Assembly: GCF_005144415.1 (NCBI RefSeq) | Contig: NZ_SWJE01000011.1 | Span: 124,001-188,000, forward strand | Length of the DNA: 64,000 nt | Origin: Trinickia terrae | GTDB lineage: Bacteria; Pseudomonadota; Gammaproteobacteria; Burkholderiales; Burkholderiaceae | Reading direction: 5' to 3' | Program-made: the position numbers and the translations under genes | Notes under the pieces: generated by a model | The model's input: only the letters and a program-made list of their open reading frames with translations | The model's database searches: none | What the model was told of the DNA's origin: nothing | Shown: one piece after another, positions 44,365-52,809 of the stretch | How positions within the stretch are numbered: position 1 is the stretch's first letter | How the letters are laid out: each line of letters opens with the position of its first letter

Positions 44365-44448
44365 GCCAACGCCAACGCCAACGCCAACGCCAACGCCAAC
44401 GCCAACGCCAACGCCAACGCCAACGCCAACGCCAACGCCAACGCCAAC
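44365..44448. repeat. Hexanucleotide tandem repeat (GCCAAC)14
   Basis: Fourteen perfect copies of GCCAAC, abutting the right arm of the inverted repeat and ending 36 bases before the cyclase start. If translated in the gene's frame it would give alternating Ala-Asn. A six-base unit keeps the frame, so copy-number changes would not switch the gene off. Confidence 0.95.
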
Positions 44449-44484
44449 AACCCGCCACAACCAAAACCGCAAGAGAGCCCCCCG

Positions 44485-45540
44485 ATGGCAATGCCCGAAG
44501 AACGCCGCTGGACGATCCGCCCCGAAGACTCGACCTGGGGCGATTTCGGCCCCGACGATCAGCTTGGGCGCTTGAACCTGCTGACCCCGGAAAAGGTGCT
44601 GCAAGCCGTGCGCGAAGTCAAAACCGGACGCACGTTCTGCCTGAGCCTGCCGCTCGACTATCCCGGCGGCACCGCCTTGAATCCGCGGCGCAAGCCGCCG
44701 CGAATCGAGCCGACCCTGCGCGGCGACAAGCCGAACATGGTCTATCCGCTCTCGCGTGATAATCCGCATCTGCTCGACGTGATCTGCGACGACACGGTGC
44801 AGATGACGCTGCAGTATTCGACGCAGTGGGACAGCCTCGCGCACATGGGGCAATGGTTCGATTCGAGCGGCACCGGCAAGCCCGAAATGCTGTTCTACAA
44901 CGGCTTTCGGGCGGGCGAGGAGATCGTGGGTCCGCTCGACTATCGCGTCGAAGGCGCGCCGCCCACGGGCCGCGCGAGCGGCGCAAGCAAGCTCGGCATC
45001 GAGAACATGGCGGCTGCCGGCGTGCAGGGGCGCGGTGTGATGATCGACTTGAAGCGGCACTTCGGCACGAAGCGCGTGGCGGTCGGATATCGCGAGCTGA
45101 TGGAAGTGATGGAGGCCCAGCAGGTTGTCGTCGAGAGCGGCGACATGGTGTGCTTTCGCACGGGCACCGACGAAGCGCTGCTGGACATGGCCGGCGATCC
45201 CGATCTATCGCTTTTGGAAGGCCGCTTCGCCGCGTTCGACGGGCGCGATGAGAAGCTGCGCCGATGGATCGTCGATTCGAACGTGGTCGCGCTGATCGCG
45301 GACAACGCCGCCGTCGAGATGCTGCCGGCCGCGCCGTCGGCAAGCGAGCGTTACCCGTCGCATCCGCTGCACGATCTTTGTCTCTTCAGGCTGGGCGTCT
45401 ATCTCGGCGAGCTTTGGCATCTGAGCGAGCTTGCCGACTGGTTGCATGCGAATGGACGCAGCCGCTTCCTGCTGACCGCGCCGCCGCTGCGCTTGCCGGG
45501 CGCAGTGGGGTCTCCCGTCACGCCGATCGCGAGCGTGTGA
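44485..45540 (+). CDS. Cyclase-family protein (kynurenine-formamidase-like, COG1878)
   Basis: A 351-residue protein of the cyclase family, with the N-terminal WGDFGPDDQLGRLNLLTPE, the metal-site region TQWDSLAHMGQW (Asp and His of the family motif) and the later RGVMIDLKRHF. The real start is ATG 44485 or 44491, after the GCCAAC tract; the frame also stays open upstream through that repeat, which I treat as untranslated. Substrate unknown; it may hydrolyse a cyclic or amide substrate. Confidence 0.82.
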   Translation: MAMPEERRWTIRPEDSTWGDFGPDDQLGRLNLLTPEKVLQAVREVKTGRTFCLSLPLDYPGGTALNPRRKPPRIEPTLRGDKPNMVYPLSRDNPHLLDVICDDTVQMTLQYSTQWDSLAHMGQWFDSSGTGKPEMLFYNGFRAGEEIVGPLDYRVEGAPPTGRASGASKLGIENMAAAGVQGRGVMIDLKRHFGTKRVAVGYRELMEVMEAQQVVVESGDMVCFRTGTDEALLDMAGDPDLSLLEGRFAAFDGRDEKLRRWIVDSNVVALIADNAAVEMLPAAPSASERYPSHPLHDLCLFRLGVYLGELWHLSELADWLHANGRSRFLLTAPPLRLPGAVGSPVTPIASV

Positions 45541-45677
45541 CGATCGGCGCGGCGCGCGCCAGGCCTGCCTCACATTCACCATCCACGAAATGAATGGGGC
45601 GACCGTAAATTGATGAATTTGACGCTGAATCCCCGCGAAACCTAGACTGGGTCGAACGCTTTTCGAGTGGGGACTCC

Positions 45678-46012
45678 GTGGGCAACATCCGCAATACGGT
45701 TGAGCTTCGCGGCCAGACAGCGGCCGATCATGCCGAAAGCGCCATCGACCTGACGCTGCCAGCATTGCTCGCAGCGCGCGCATCGCGCTCGCGCCGGGCA
45801 TGCCGCAGATCATTCGACGCACGGATTGGATGGTCACCGTGCCCCAGCGCGTTGCGCAGCTTTTCAGCGAGCGGGACGAGTTTGCGATTTATCCGTTGCC
45901 GGTTCAGCTTCCGGAGGTGGAGGTGACCGTGCATTGGCATGAGGCGTTCGATGCGGATGAGGGGAACCGGTGGTTCAGGGCGTTGATCGTCGACGCGCTG
46001 CATGAGGATTGA
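45678..46012 (+). pseudogene. LysR-family regulator remnant (3' end, frameshifted)
   Basis: The last 70 codons (from 45800) read as the C-terminus of a LysR effector domain: MVTVPQRVAQLFSERDEFAI and WHEAFDADEGNRWFRALIVD. The segment before it (DLTLPALLAAR) is in a different frame, with the break near 45775, and no helix-turn-helix is present. It is therefore a 5'-deleted, frameshifted gene. Its last 112 bases are repeated at 49002-49113. Confidence 0.75.
45901..46012 (+). repeat. Direct repeat copy 1 (112 bp)
   Basis: The 112 bases at 45901-46012 recur at 49002-49113 with one visible mismatch (GGCAT versus GGCAC). Both copies end at the TGA of the LysR fragment, and flanks differ. The pair encloses a lower-GC cassette. 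Confidence 0.95.
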
Positions 46013-46066
46013 GGCGGGCAGCGGGCCGCATGTCTTCGAACTGGAAACCAACAGAGATCTCTCCTT

Positions 46067-47071
46067 CTATCGGATCTTGATGACGACCTTACCCTTTGCA
46101 CGTCCTGTTTCGACGTAAGCCAAAGCCTCTCGCGTTGATTCAAACGGGAAAGTCCGATCGATCACAGGCCTTATCGCGGCTGTGTCGACAAGCTTGGCGA
46201 TCTGGGCTAGTTGATCCCCATCGGCACGCATAAAGAGGAATGAATAGCCGACATCACGACGTCTCGCCGCCTTTCGGATGCGATAGCTTAGAAACCGCAT
46301 TGCCGTTTTCAGGAACCAGGAGGCACCCATCTGCTTGGCAAAATCAGGATCGGGAGGACCGGCGATCCCGATCAGCTTGCCACCCGGCTTGAGCACTTGA
46401 AGTGATCTTTCGAGCGTATTTCCGCCCTGCGTATCCAGCACCACGTCGCAGTCTTTTAATACAGCGGCAAAGTCGTCTTTCTTGTAATCGATGACGATAT
46501 CCGCACCGAGCTGCTTCATTAATCCGACATTCGCGGCGCTCGCTGTCGTCGCGACGGTCGCGCCCAGATGCTTCGCCAGTTGAATAGCAAAGGTGCCGAC
46601 ACCGCCAGAGCCGGCATGTATAAGCACCTTCTGCCCCTTCTTCAGTTGCGCTCGTTCTACCAACGCCTGCCACGCAGTCAAGCCCACCAACGGGATTGAA
46701 GCTGCTTCTTCCATACTGAGCGCTTTGGGCTTGAGCGCCACGGCGTCTTCCTTGATCGCGATAAATTCGGCGAAAGTGCCGATCCGATCTTTGGGCGGTC
46801 GCGCATACACCTCATCACCCGGCTTCAATCGCTGCACGCGCGATCCGACGCGGACAATGATCCCAGCCAGGTCGTTGCCCAAAATCAGCGGCAAACGATA
46901 GGGCAAGATTAGCTTGAACTCTCCATCCCTGATCTTTGAATCGAGCGGGTTCACGCCAGCGGCGTGAATCTGGATCAATACATCGTCCTCACGCAGTTCC
47001 GGAACCGGCATATCGCCGGCTCGCATGCCATTCTTGCGTCCATATCGATCGACGACGAATGCCTTCATCAT
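46067..47071 (-). CDS. NADP-dependent quinone oxidoreductase-like alcohol dehydrogenase
   Basis: A 334-residue zinc-free MDR protein: N-terminal GroES-like domain (HAAGVNPLDSKIRDGEF), the conserved LGNDLAG stretch, and Rossmann motif AGSGGVGTFAIQLAKHLG. The catalytic zinc cysteines are absent, as in quinone reductases. AAGGA lies before ATG 47071. The DNA is clearly lower in GC than the neighbours. It is last in a TetR-SDR-oxidoreductase series on the minus strand. Confidence 0.88.
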   Translation of the reverse strand: MMKAFVVDRYGRKNGMRAGDMPVPELREDDVLIQIHAAGVNPLDSKIRDGEFKLILPYRLPLILGNDLAGIIVRVGSRVQRLKPGDEVYARPPKDRIGTFAEFIAIKEDAVALKPKALSMEEAASIPLVGLTAWQALVERAQLKKGQKVLIHAGSGGVGTFAIQLAKHLGATVATTASAANVGLMKQLGADIVIDYKKDDFAAVLKDCDVVLDTQGGNTLERSLQVLKPGGKLIGIAGPPDPDFAKQMGASWFLKTAMRFLSYRIRKAARRRDVGYSFLFMRADGDQLAQIAKLVDTAAIRPVIDRTFPFESTREALAYVETGRAKGKVVIKIR

Positions 47072-47117
47072 GGTTCGTTGTTCCTTGTCGGTTTCTCGGT
47101 GCGTGAAGTAATACCGT

Positions 47118-47927
47118 CTACGTTGTGAGCCGCAGATCTTTGCGAATGCCGGCGTCCACCAGACCCACAGGCGCAAATCTGCTTAGCAATCGCAGACGGC
47201 CGGCGAGTCCTCCCGCTGCATAGCGGAGTTTCGGGCGCACCGCGAGAGCGGCCCGCAATACGGTTTCGGCCACAACCTCAGGACCGTCAGCGCTCTCGAC
47301 CACTTCCTTGACTCGCTTTTCCAGGGCCGTGCGCACCTCGCGGTACTCGTCGAGGGGAGCATCGGGCGCCATGAGGTTCGTGTCGAACGGCGTTTTGATG
47401 TAGGCAGGCTCAATGACCGATACCCGGATGCCCATCGTGCGCAACTCGTGATCGAGCGACTCCGAATAGCCCGCTACCGCGTGCTTGGTGGCGGAATACA
47501 GCGCCATATAGGGCATGGGCAAGAAACCCAGCACGGAGCCGATGTTGATGATGCGGCCGCGACCTTGTTGCCGCATATGGGGCAGCACGGCACGCGTCAT
47601 GCGGATAATCCCGAAGAAGTTCGTATCGAAGATTGCACGGGCTTGGTCAAGCGAACTTTCTTCGGCGGCGGCAGGGGCGACGCCGAAACCGGCATTGTTC
47701 ACCAACAGGTCGATGCGGCCGTGCAAGCGCAGCACTTCCTTGACGGCGGCTTCGACTGATGCTTCGCTGGTCACGTCCAGAGGTAGCATTTCGAACGCCT
47801 GCTGGCCGGCTTGTGCACCGCGCCGACTGGTGCCGTAGACCTTGTACCCAGCCCTAGTCAGGCGGTTTGCCGTGGCTTCGCCGATACCTGATGAGGCGCC
47901 CGTAACGAGGGCTATTCCGCTTTTCAT
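47118..47927 (-). CDS. Short-chain dehydrogenase of the cassette
   Basis: A classical SDR of 269 residues: TGASSGIGEAT, NNAGFGV, GSVLGF and YSATKHAV with the catalytic Tyr and Lys. AAGGA precedes two adjacent ATG codons; 47927 (the second) has the better spacing. It lies between the TetR gene and the quinone oxidoreductase gene and is likely controlled by the TetR protein through the palindrome at 47992-48005. Confidence 0.88.
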   Translation of the reverse strand: MKSGIALVTGASSGIGEATANRLTRAGYKVYGTSRRGAQAGQQAFEMLPLDVTSEASVEAAVKEVLRLHGRIDLLVNNAGFGVAPAAAEESSLDQARAIFDTNFFGIIRMTRAVLPHMRQQGRGRIINIGSVLGFLPMPYMALYSATKHAVAGYSESLDHELRTMGIRVSVIEPAYIKTPFDTNLMAPDAPLDEYREVRTALEKRVKEVVESADGPEVVAETVLRAALAVRPKLRYAAGGLAGRLRLLSRFAPVGLVDAGIRKDLRLTT

Positions 47928-47991
47928 CATGTCCTTCCAGTAGTGAGAAATGTCTTTACATGGTTAGTTGAACATTCATTTCGCCATAAAA

Positions 47992-48005
47992 ATGATGGTA
48001 ATCAT
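47992..48005. promoter_or_regulatory. Candidate TetR operator before the SDR gene
   Basis: ATGATGGTAATCAT, an inverted ATGAT/ATCAT, 65 bases upstream of the SDR start. It matches the palindrome at the TetR start (48639-48652) in the outer bases. Confidence 0.6.
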
Positions 48006-48043
48006 ATTTTTTCCCAAGCAAAAAAGCGCACCGGGCAAGCGGA

Positions 48044-48640
48044 TTACTCATCCGTGGGTGCGAATTTTTTCAGTGCGGTTTCAAGAAAACTGTCCGACAG
48101 CTTGGGGTCGTCGACGGCGCGCGCCAGCACCATGGTGCCGACCATAGTGGCAACGGTCAGAAGTGCCTGTTCATGCGCGCCCGGCTGCCCCCAGTCGGGC
48201 AATTGGCGCGCGACGACATCGATCATCTCCTTGATGCGGCGGGTGGCCGCGCGCCGCACGAGCGGCGCCTGGCGCGGCATCTCCGAGCCAAGGGCAGAGA
48301 CCGGGCAGCCCGTCTCTATGGCGTCGCGGTGCTCCTTCGAAAGATAGGCACGCACCATCGACGGCAATGCCTGCTCCGGCGGCACGGAAGCGGCGATTTG
48401 CTCCGACAGGGCCACCGCCTCAGCACCGGCGCGGTCAGCCGCTTCGGCAAGCAGCGCCTCCCGCGATGGAAAGTGCGCGTAGAAGCCGCCATGTGTGAGG
48501 CCGGCCTCCTTCATGATGTCGGCCACTCCCGTCCCGTCGTAGCCGCTGCGCCGAATTGCGCGCGCGGCAACCTCGACGATGCGCTCGTGAGTGATTTCCT
48601 TACGGCTGGCGGTTTTTCGATTCAATGAGGATTTGTTCAT
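48044..48640 (-). CDS. TetR/AcrR-family regulator of the cassette
   Basis: A 198-residue repressor with N-terminal helix-turn-helix (GTGVADIMKEAGLTHGGFYAHF) and a C-terminal ligand domain with the conserved Cys in ETGCPVSALGSE, as in the YcdC/NemR-like branch. It is on the same strand and upstream of the SDR and oxidoreductase genes. The start is ATG 48640; upstream ATGs to 48652 fall inside the palindromic operator. Confidence 0.88.
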   Translation of the reverse strand: MNKSSLNRKTASRKEITHERIVEVAARAIRRSGYDGTGVADIMKEAGLTHGGFYAHFPSREALLAEAADRAGAEAVALSEQIAASVPPEQALPSMVRAYLSKEHRDAIETGCPVSALGSEMPRQAPLVRRAATRRIKEMIDVVARQLPDWGQPGAHEQALLTVATMVGTMVLARAVDDPKLSDSFLETALKKFAPTDE

Positions 48641-48652
48641 GATGATCATCAT
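48639..48652. promoter_or_regulatory. Palindromic operator at the TetR gene start
   Basis: ATGATGATCATCAT is a perfect 14-base palindrome covering the 5' end of the TetR gene. With the similar palindrome at 47992-48005 it suggests autoregulation and control of the SDR operon. Confidence 0.6.
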
Positions 48653-49001
48653 ATATCACTTCTGCACAATTTGCTGTTCGGAGCAATCTCGATGGGGATC
48701 AAGGCCTCCACCAAGCAGCGCCAGCATGCGTAACTCTCTTTAAGACACTGAGGCCCGAGCTCGGTGTTTCATGTCGGTGGTCTTCGCAGGCGTCGCCGCA
48801 CGCTCACCTCCATGTGAATGAGGGCGGGCATCGAATAACCCGATATCTTTCCTTGCTGCTGCCTCGGACATTGCCTGCTCCCCTATCGAAGGTATTCTGT
48901 CGCCCAGAATAGACGCGAACCGTCTGCGGACATAGCATCACAAATGACATTATTCGAGTCATTTACGCCATCCGTATCCTCGTATTTCCTTTGGACGGAG
49001 T
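48653..49001. other. Lower-GC stretch without a recognised gene
   Basis: This 349-base gap between the TetR gene and the second direct-repeat copy holds no credible gene in either strand. It is lower in GC than the surroundings and contains no repeat I can see. It probably holds the TetR promoter and the right-hand remnant of the inserted cassette. Confidence 0.6.
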
Positions 49002-49113
49002 GGTTCAGCTTCCGGAGGTGGAGGTGACCGTGCATTGGCACGAGGCGTTCGATGCGGATGAGGGGAACCGGTGGTTCAGGGCGTTGATCGTCGACGCGCT
49101 GCATGAGGATTGA
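49002..49113 (+). repeat. Direct repeat copy 2 (112 bp)
   Basis: Second copy of 45901-46012, in the same orientation and with one mismatch. It begins abruptly after lower-GC DNA and ends at the LysR stop, followed by a different downstream sequence. Confidence 0.95.
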
Positions 49114-49394
49114 ATCAAGTCTCCGTGACATGGAGTGACGGGAGCGATCAGCGCGTGTGGTCGGGGTCGCTGAAAGGCGTGGTTCATGGAAACCAGCTGC
49201 GCGTGCGCTTTTGCAGCGATGGCGCGTTCGGGAATGAAGAATTCGTTTGCCCGAATTACGAGCCGGAATCGGATCTCTTTGCGCTTCGAGGCGGCAAGCT
49301 GGTTTGGTACAAGAAGCAGGATTCGGGATTTGAGCGGTATATGACGCTCAAACGTGTCGCGGCCCGCAGGGAGCGCAAGAAGCCGGGGGAATGA
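49110..49394 (+). CDS. Unrecognised fragment of about 90 residues after the direct repeat
   Basis: An open frame whose only start is a TTG overlapping the LysR stop codon of the repeat. The protein (WSGSLKGVVHGNQLRVRF, YEPESDLFALRGGKLVW) looks like a real C-terminal beta-rich domain, but there is no good ribosome site and no ATG. It may be the 3' end of a gene truncated by the rearrangement. It is not clearly functional. Confidence 0.4.
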   Translation: MNQVSVTWSDGSDQRVWSGSLKGVVHGNQLRVRFCSDGAFGNEEFVCPNYEPESDLFALRGGKLVWYKKQDSGFERYMTLKRVAARRERKKPGE

Positions 49395-49461
49395 AGCCTG
49401 GCGTCGCCAGACCTTCCTCCGATCACCTGAGCTTGAGCGGGTCGTTGAAAACGAATCGAGT

Positions 49462-50400
49462 TCATACCGCCTCGCTCAAGCGGCGCCGCTCGACGCGATA
49501 GCGCCCGGGGCTGATGCCGGTCGCGCGCTTGAACGCGATGCTGAACGCCGTGTCCGACAGGTAGCCGATGCGTTCGGCGATCGATACGAGCGGCTCGTCG
49601 GAGCTCTTGAGCGCCGTCATCGCGATCGCCATGCGCCATTGCTGGAGGTACTCGAGCGGCGCGCTGCCCACCATCCGGCGGAAGCGCGACGCGAACGCCG
49701 TGCGCGACATGCCGACGTTCGACGCCAGCGCTTCGATCGTCCAGCGCCGCTCGGGCGAGCCGTGCATCATCGACAGCGCCGAGCCGACCCTGGCGTCGGA
49801 TAGCGCCTTGAGCCAACCGTCCGCGAGTTCGCCGCTGGAAATGTACGCGCGCAGGGCCTGCACGAGGACGAGCGTCGCGAGACTTGTCTTCGCGACGTCG
49901 GAGCCCGGCGCCGTGTCGTCCGTTTCCATCCTGAGCAGCGCGAGCACATGAGAAAGCGCATGCGCGGCGACATCGGCGGCGCGCAGATGAATGAGCGGCG
50001 GCAAGTGCTTGAGCAGCATGCCTGTCACGTCGTTGTCGAAGATGAAGCGTCCGCTTGCAAGACTGACAGGCGCGATATCGCCGGGCCCGCGAAATCTCAC
50101 GACGCCGTCCGCGCCGCGAATCGACCGGTAGGTTGCAGGGCCGTCGAGCAAGGCGCAGGCGGGAGCGCTCGCCGAACAGAACGGCTGCCCGTTCGTCAGC
50201 AGATAGACATCCCCCTCTTCGATGACGCGGTGCCCGGCGTCGCCCTCCATCCGCAGATAGAGCCTTCCGCGCAGCACGGTGCCGAACTTCATGTGCTGAT
50301 ACGCGGGAAACCGGAAGGCCCATGCGCCTTCGCCCTCGAACCGCGACGAGAGGCCGCTGCGCACCTTCAATACCGACAAGACGTCGGACAAAGCGTCCAT
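49462..50400 (-). CDS. AraC-family regulator with cupin N-terminus
   Basis: A 312-residue AraC-type activator. The N-terminal half is a cupin-like domain (GTVLRGRLYLRMEGD, IEEGDVYLLTNGQPF), and the C-terminal 100 residues carry two helix-turn-helices (IEALASNVGMSRTAFASRF and SIAERIGYLSDTAFSIAFKR). It is divergent from the oxidoreductase and VOC genes and likely activates them. Effector unknown. Confidence 0.9.
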   Translation of the reverse strand: MDALSDVLSVLKVRSGLSSRFEGEGAWAFRFPAYQHMKFGTVLRGRLYLRMEGDAGHRVIEEGDVYLLTNGQPFCSASAPACALLDGPATYRSIRGADGVVRFRGPGDIAPVSLASGRFIFDNDVTGMLLKHLPPLIHLRAADVAAHALSHVLALLRMETDDTAPGSDVAKTSLATLVLVQALRAYISSGELADGWLKALSDARVGSALSMMHGSPERRWTIEALASNVGMSRTAFASRFRRMVGSAPLEYLQQWRMAIAMTALKSSDEPLVSIAERIGYLSDTAFSIAFKRATGISPGRYRVERRRLSEAV

Positions 50401-50523
50401 AAATGTACGATCGATAAGAAAATGGGGCTGATCGATTATATGAACTTCGGGTTGCAGGCGGGAAGATTACGTCAACGCTGCACTGACGGGTGCTGCGTAC
50501 CTTCTTCCCCAAGGACGTCATCC

Positions 50524-51600
50524 ATGAAAGCCTGGCAACTTACCCGCCTCGGCGGCGACCTGCGATTCGTCGATCTTCCGCTACCCGAGCCACGCCCCGG
50601 CAGCGTCGTCGTCAGGATGCAGATGTCGGCCGTGATGTCGTACATGCGCCGCTACGTCGCCGGCGAATTGCCGGTCTATCACGCGCCGGACCGGCCGTTC
50701 ATTCCCGGGGGCAACGGCGTGGGCATCGTTCATGCCGTGGGCAAGGACGTGTGGCACCTGAAGCCGGGGCAACGCGTCGTGATTTCGTCGCATTTCGTTG
50801 CCAACGAGAACGCGGGGGACCCGGCGCAGATGCTGATCGGCGTCACCGCCGCGGGCGCCGAAGGCTATGCGATGCAATCGGATTGGCCGGACGGCACGCT
50901 CGCCGAATATGCGTTGCTGCCGGCATCGACGTTGACCGCCGCCGACGCGCTAGCCGATCTCGACGCGACACGGCTTGCGCTTTCGACGCGATTCATCGTG
51001 CCGTTCGGCGGGCTGTTGCGCGGGCGGCTTGCCGTGGGCGAGACCGTGGCCGTGTCCGGCGCGACCGGCGCATATGGCTGCGCGGCGGCATTGCTGGCCG
51101 TGGCGATGGGGGCCGGCCGCGTGGTCGCCGTCGGGCGCAACGCAGAGACGCTCGGGACCCTCGCCGAACAAGGCGACGGCCGGATCGTCCCGGTGGCGGT
51201 GACCGGCGACGTCACGCACGACGCAGAGAGGATCCGCGATGCCGCGCGAGGGCGCGTCGATCTCGCGTTCGACATGGTCGGCAACGCAGGCGATCCGAAG
51301 ATGACGCTGGCGGCGCTGCGCAGCCTCGGACGGGAAGGGCGGCTCGTGCTGATGGGGAGCATGGCGGTCGATCTGCCGGTGCCGTATACCGAGCTGATGT
51401 TGAACGGTTGGGAAATCATCGGCCAGTTCATGTATCCGCGCGATGCCTATCGACGGCTGCTGTCGCTGGCGGGCACGGGAGCGCTGGATTTCGGCGCGCT
51501 GCGTCCGTTGATCTTCGGCATGGCGCAGCTCGAAACGGCTATCGATCTCGCCGCCGATGCCCCGGGTTTCGAGTGCGTTCTGATCAACCACGAGGAGTGA
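50524..51600 (+). CDS. MDR-family oxidoreductase (zinc-type alcohol dehydrogenase-like)
   Basis: A 358-residue medium-chain oxidoreductase with a GroES-like domain (PFIPGGNGVGIVHAVGKDV) and Rossmann motif SGATGAYGCAAALLAVAMG. The usual zinc Cys/Asp ligands are not evident, suggesting a zinc-free member. AAGGA lies eight bases before ATG 50524. The next gene starts six bases after its stop, and the AraC-type gene is divergent. Confidence 0.85.
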   Translation: MKAWQLTRLGGDLRFVDLPLPEPRPGSVVVRMQMSAVMSYMRRYVAGELPVYHAPDRPFIPGGNGVGIVHAVGKDVWHLKPGQRVVISSHFVANENAGDPAQMLIGVTAAGAEGYAMQSDWPDGTLAEYALLPASTLTAADALADLDATRLALSTRFIVPFGGLLRGRLAVGETVAVSGATGAYGCAAALLAVAMGAGRVVAVGRNAETLGTLAEQGDGRIVPVAVTGDVTHDAERIRDAARGRVDLAFDMVGNAGDPKMTLAALRSLGREGRLVLMGSMAVDLPVPYTELMLNGWEIIGQFMYPRDAYRRLLSLAGTGALDFGALRPLIFGMAQLETAIDLAADAPGFECVLINHEE

Positions 51601-51605
51601 GTTCC

Positions 51606-51968
51606 GTGCGGATCTTGAAGACCCTGTATCGGCGTCATGTCGACGGTGTGCAATTCGAATCGACCATCGCGTTCTACGAGAGCTTGCAAGGCATGCGATG
51701 CGAACGGCGGCTCGGCTTTCCGGAAATGGGCATCGAGGCCGCCGTCATCGGTGCGTTCATCGTGCTGGCCGGCACGGACGAAGCGCTCGCTCCTGTGCGG
51801 CATGTCGAAGCGGCCCTGATCGTGGACGCTCTCGACGATTTCGTCGAACCGCTGCGCGCGCTGGGCGCAAGCGTGCCCGAGGATTTTCATCGAACGCCCG
51901 TAGGCCGCAACATGATCGTGCGCCATCCGGATGGCTTCGCCGTCGAATACTTCGAGCCGGCGGCCTAG
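51606..51968 (+). CDS. VOC-family (glyoxalase-fold) protein
   Basis: A 120-residue protein of the VOC fold with paired beta-alpha-beta units: RRHVDGVQFESTIAFYESL and GFAVEYFEP at the end. The GTG start is six bases after the oxidoreductase stop, so it is in the same operon. Members include dioxygenases, lyases and resistance proteins; no specific role is visible. Confidence 0.8.
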   Translation: MRILKTLYRRHVDGVQFESTIAFYESLQGMRCERRLGFPEMGIEAAVIGAFIVLAGTDEALAPVRHVEAALIVDALDDFVEPLRALGASVPEDFHRTPVGRNMIVRHPDGFAVEYFEPAA

Positions 51969-51984
51969 GCGGCGACCATGATGT

Positions 51985-52809
51985 CTAGCGCAACTCGCCG
52001 TACCCGAGCTCGGCGGCGAATTGCGCCATCTGCTCGATCGGCGCGTAGTCGCTGCTCGCGAGGCGCGCGAACCCGTGCAGGCGCAGCGAGCGGGCGCGTC
52101 CCGCATCTGCCTGGCGGGCGCTTTCGAGCGCATCGAACAGCAGCGCGCCGAGCCGGTCGCCGAGCGCGCGGGAGGCGATGAATGGCAGCCCCGGCGCCAG
52201 CGCCGTCATGCCAATGATCTTCACGTCGCGCAGCTTTTCGGGGCACGCATCGCGCAGGAAGGCGAGCGTGACGCAGTCGATGGCGGCGATGTCCGCAGCT
52301 TCGGCGCTGAGCGCGAGCAGGCTGTTCAGGTGGGAGCCTGTCCATATCAGCGAGGAGAAGAAGCGGCCGTCGCGTGCGAGCGGCGCCGCCGCGTGACGCA
52401 GCGCATTCATGCCGCTGTGGGAATCCTTGCCGTTGCAGGCGGCGCGCAGGCCGCGGCAGGCAGCGAGGGTGGTCGCGCCGCGCGCCCACGCTGCGGCCGA
52501 CACCGCAATAGCGCTGCGATAGTGCGCGCCTTCGCAACCCTCGGCGTCGAACACCGGTGTGGCGACCAGATGAACGGCCTCCTGCAGGCCCAGCATCCGG
52601 TATGGAAAACCGCAGGTCTGCGAGAGCAGCAGGTCAGGCCGGCGCCAGAGCGGCATCAGCTCGTCCGGCGCCTCTTCGAGGATCACGAAGTCGCCCGGAC
52701 CGCCGGCCCGCGCGAACGCTTCCAGCGCGTCGCGCAGCAGCGCGCGCCACAACCGGCCGTGCTGCGGCGTCACGTTGTACATCGGCAGGGTGGCGGTCCA
52801 GCGGCTCAT
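51985..52809 (-). CDS. PhnD/SsuA-type substrate-binding-like protein, no signal peptide
   Basis: A 274-residue protein of the PhnD family (SRWTATLPMYNVTPQHGRLW, FPYRMLGLQEAVHLVATPVF, NGKDSHSGMNALRH). There is no N-terminal hydrophobic signal, so it may be cytoplasmic or an unusual exported form. No ABC permease or ATPase is next to it. It converges with the VOC gene. Confidence 0.75.
   Translation of the reverse strand: MSRWTATLPMYNVTPQHGRLWRALLRDALEAFARAGGPGDFVILEEAPDELMPLWRRPDLLLSQTCGFPYRMLGLQEAVHLVATPVFDAEGCEGAHYRSAIAVSAAAWARGATTLAACRGLRAACNGKDSHSGMNALRHAAAPLARDGRFFSSLIWTGSHLNSLLALSAEAADIAAIDCVTLAFLRDACPEKLRDVKIIGMTALAPGLPFIASRALGDRLGALLFDALESARQADAGRARSLRLHGFARLASSDYAPIEQMAQFAAELGYGELR

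Noticed and set aside
44365-44448. Tandem GCCAAC array considered as a CRISPR array
   Set aside because: The unit is six bases with no spacers; it is a simple microsatellite.
44209-44484. N-terminal extension of the cyclase gene through the GCCAAC tract
   Set aside because: The Ala-Asn repeat and repeat-arm sequence are not family-like; ATG 44485 begins the conserved part.
45800-46012. 70-residue small protein
   Set aside because: It is the C-terminal end of a LysR protein with an upstream frameshift and no helix-turn-helix, so it is called a pseudogene.
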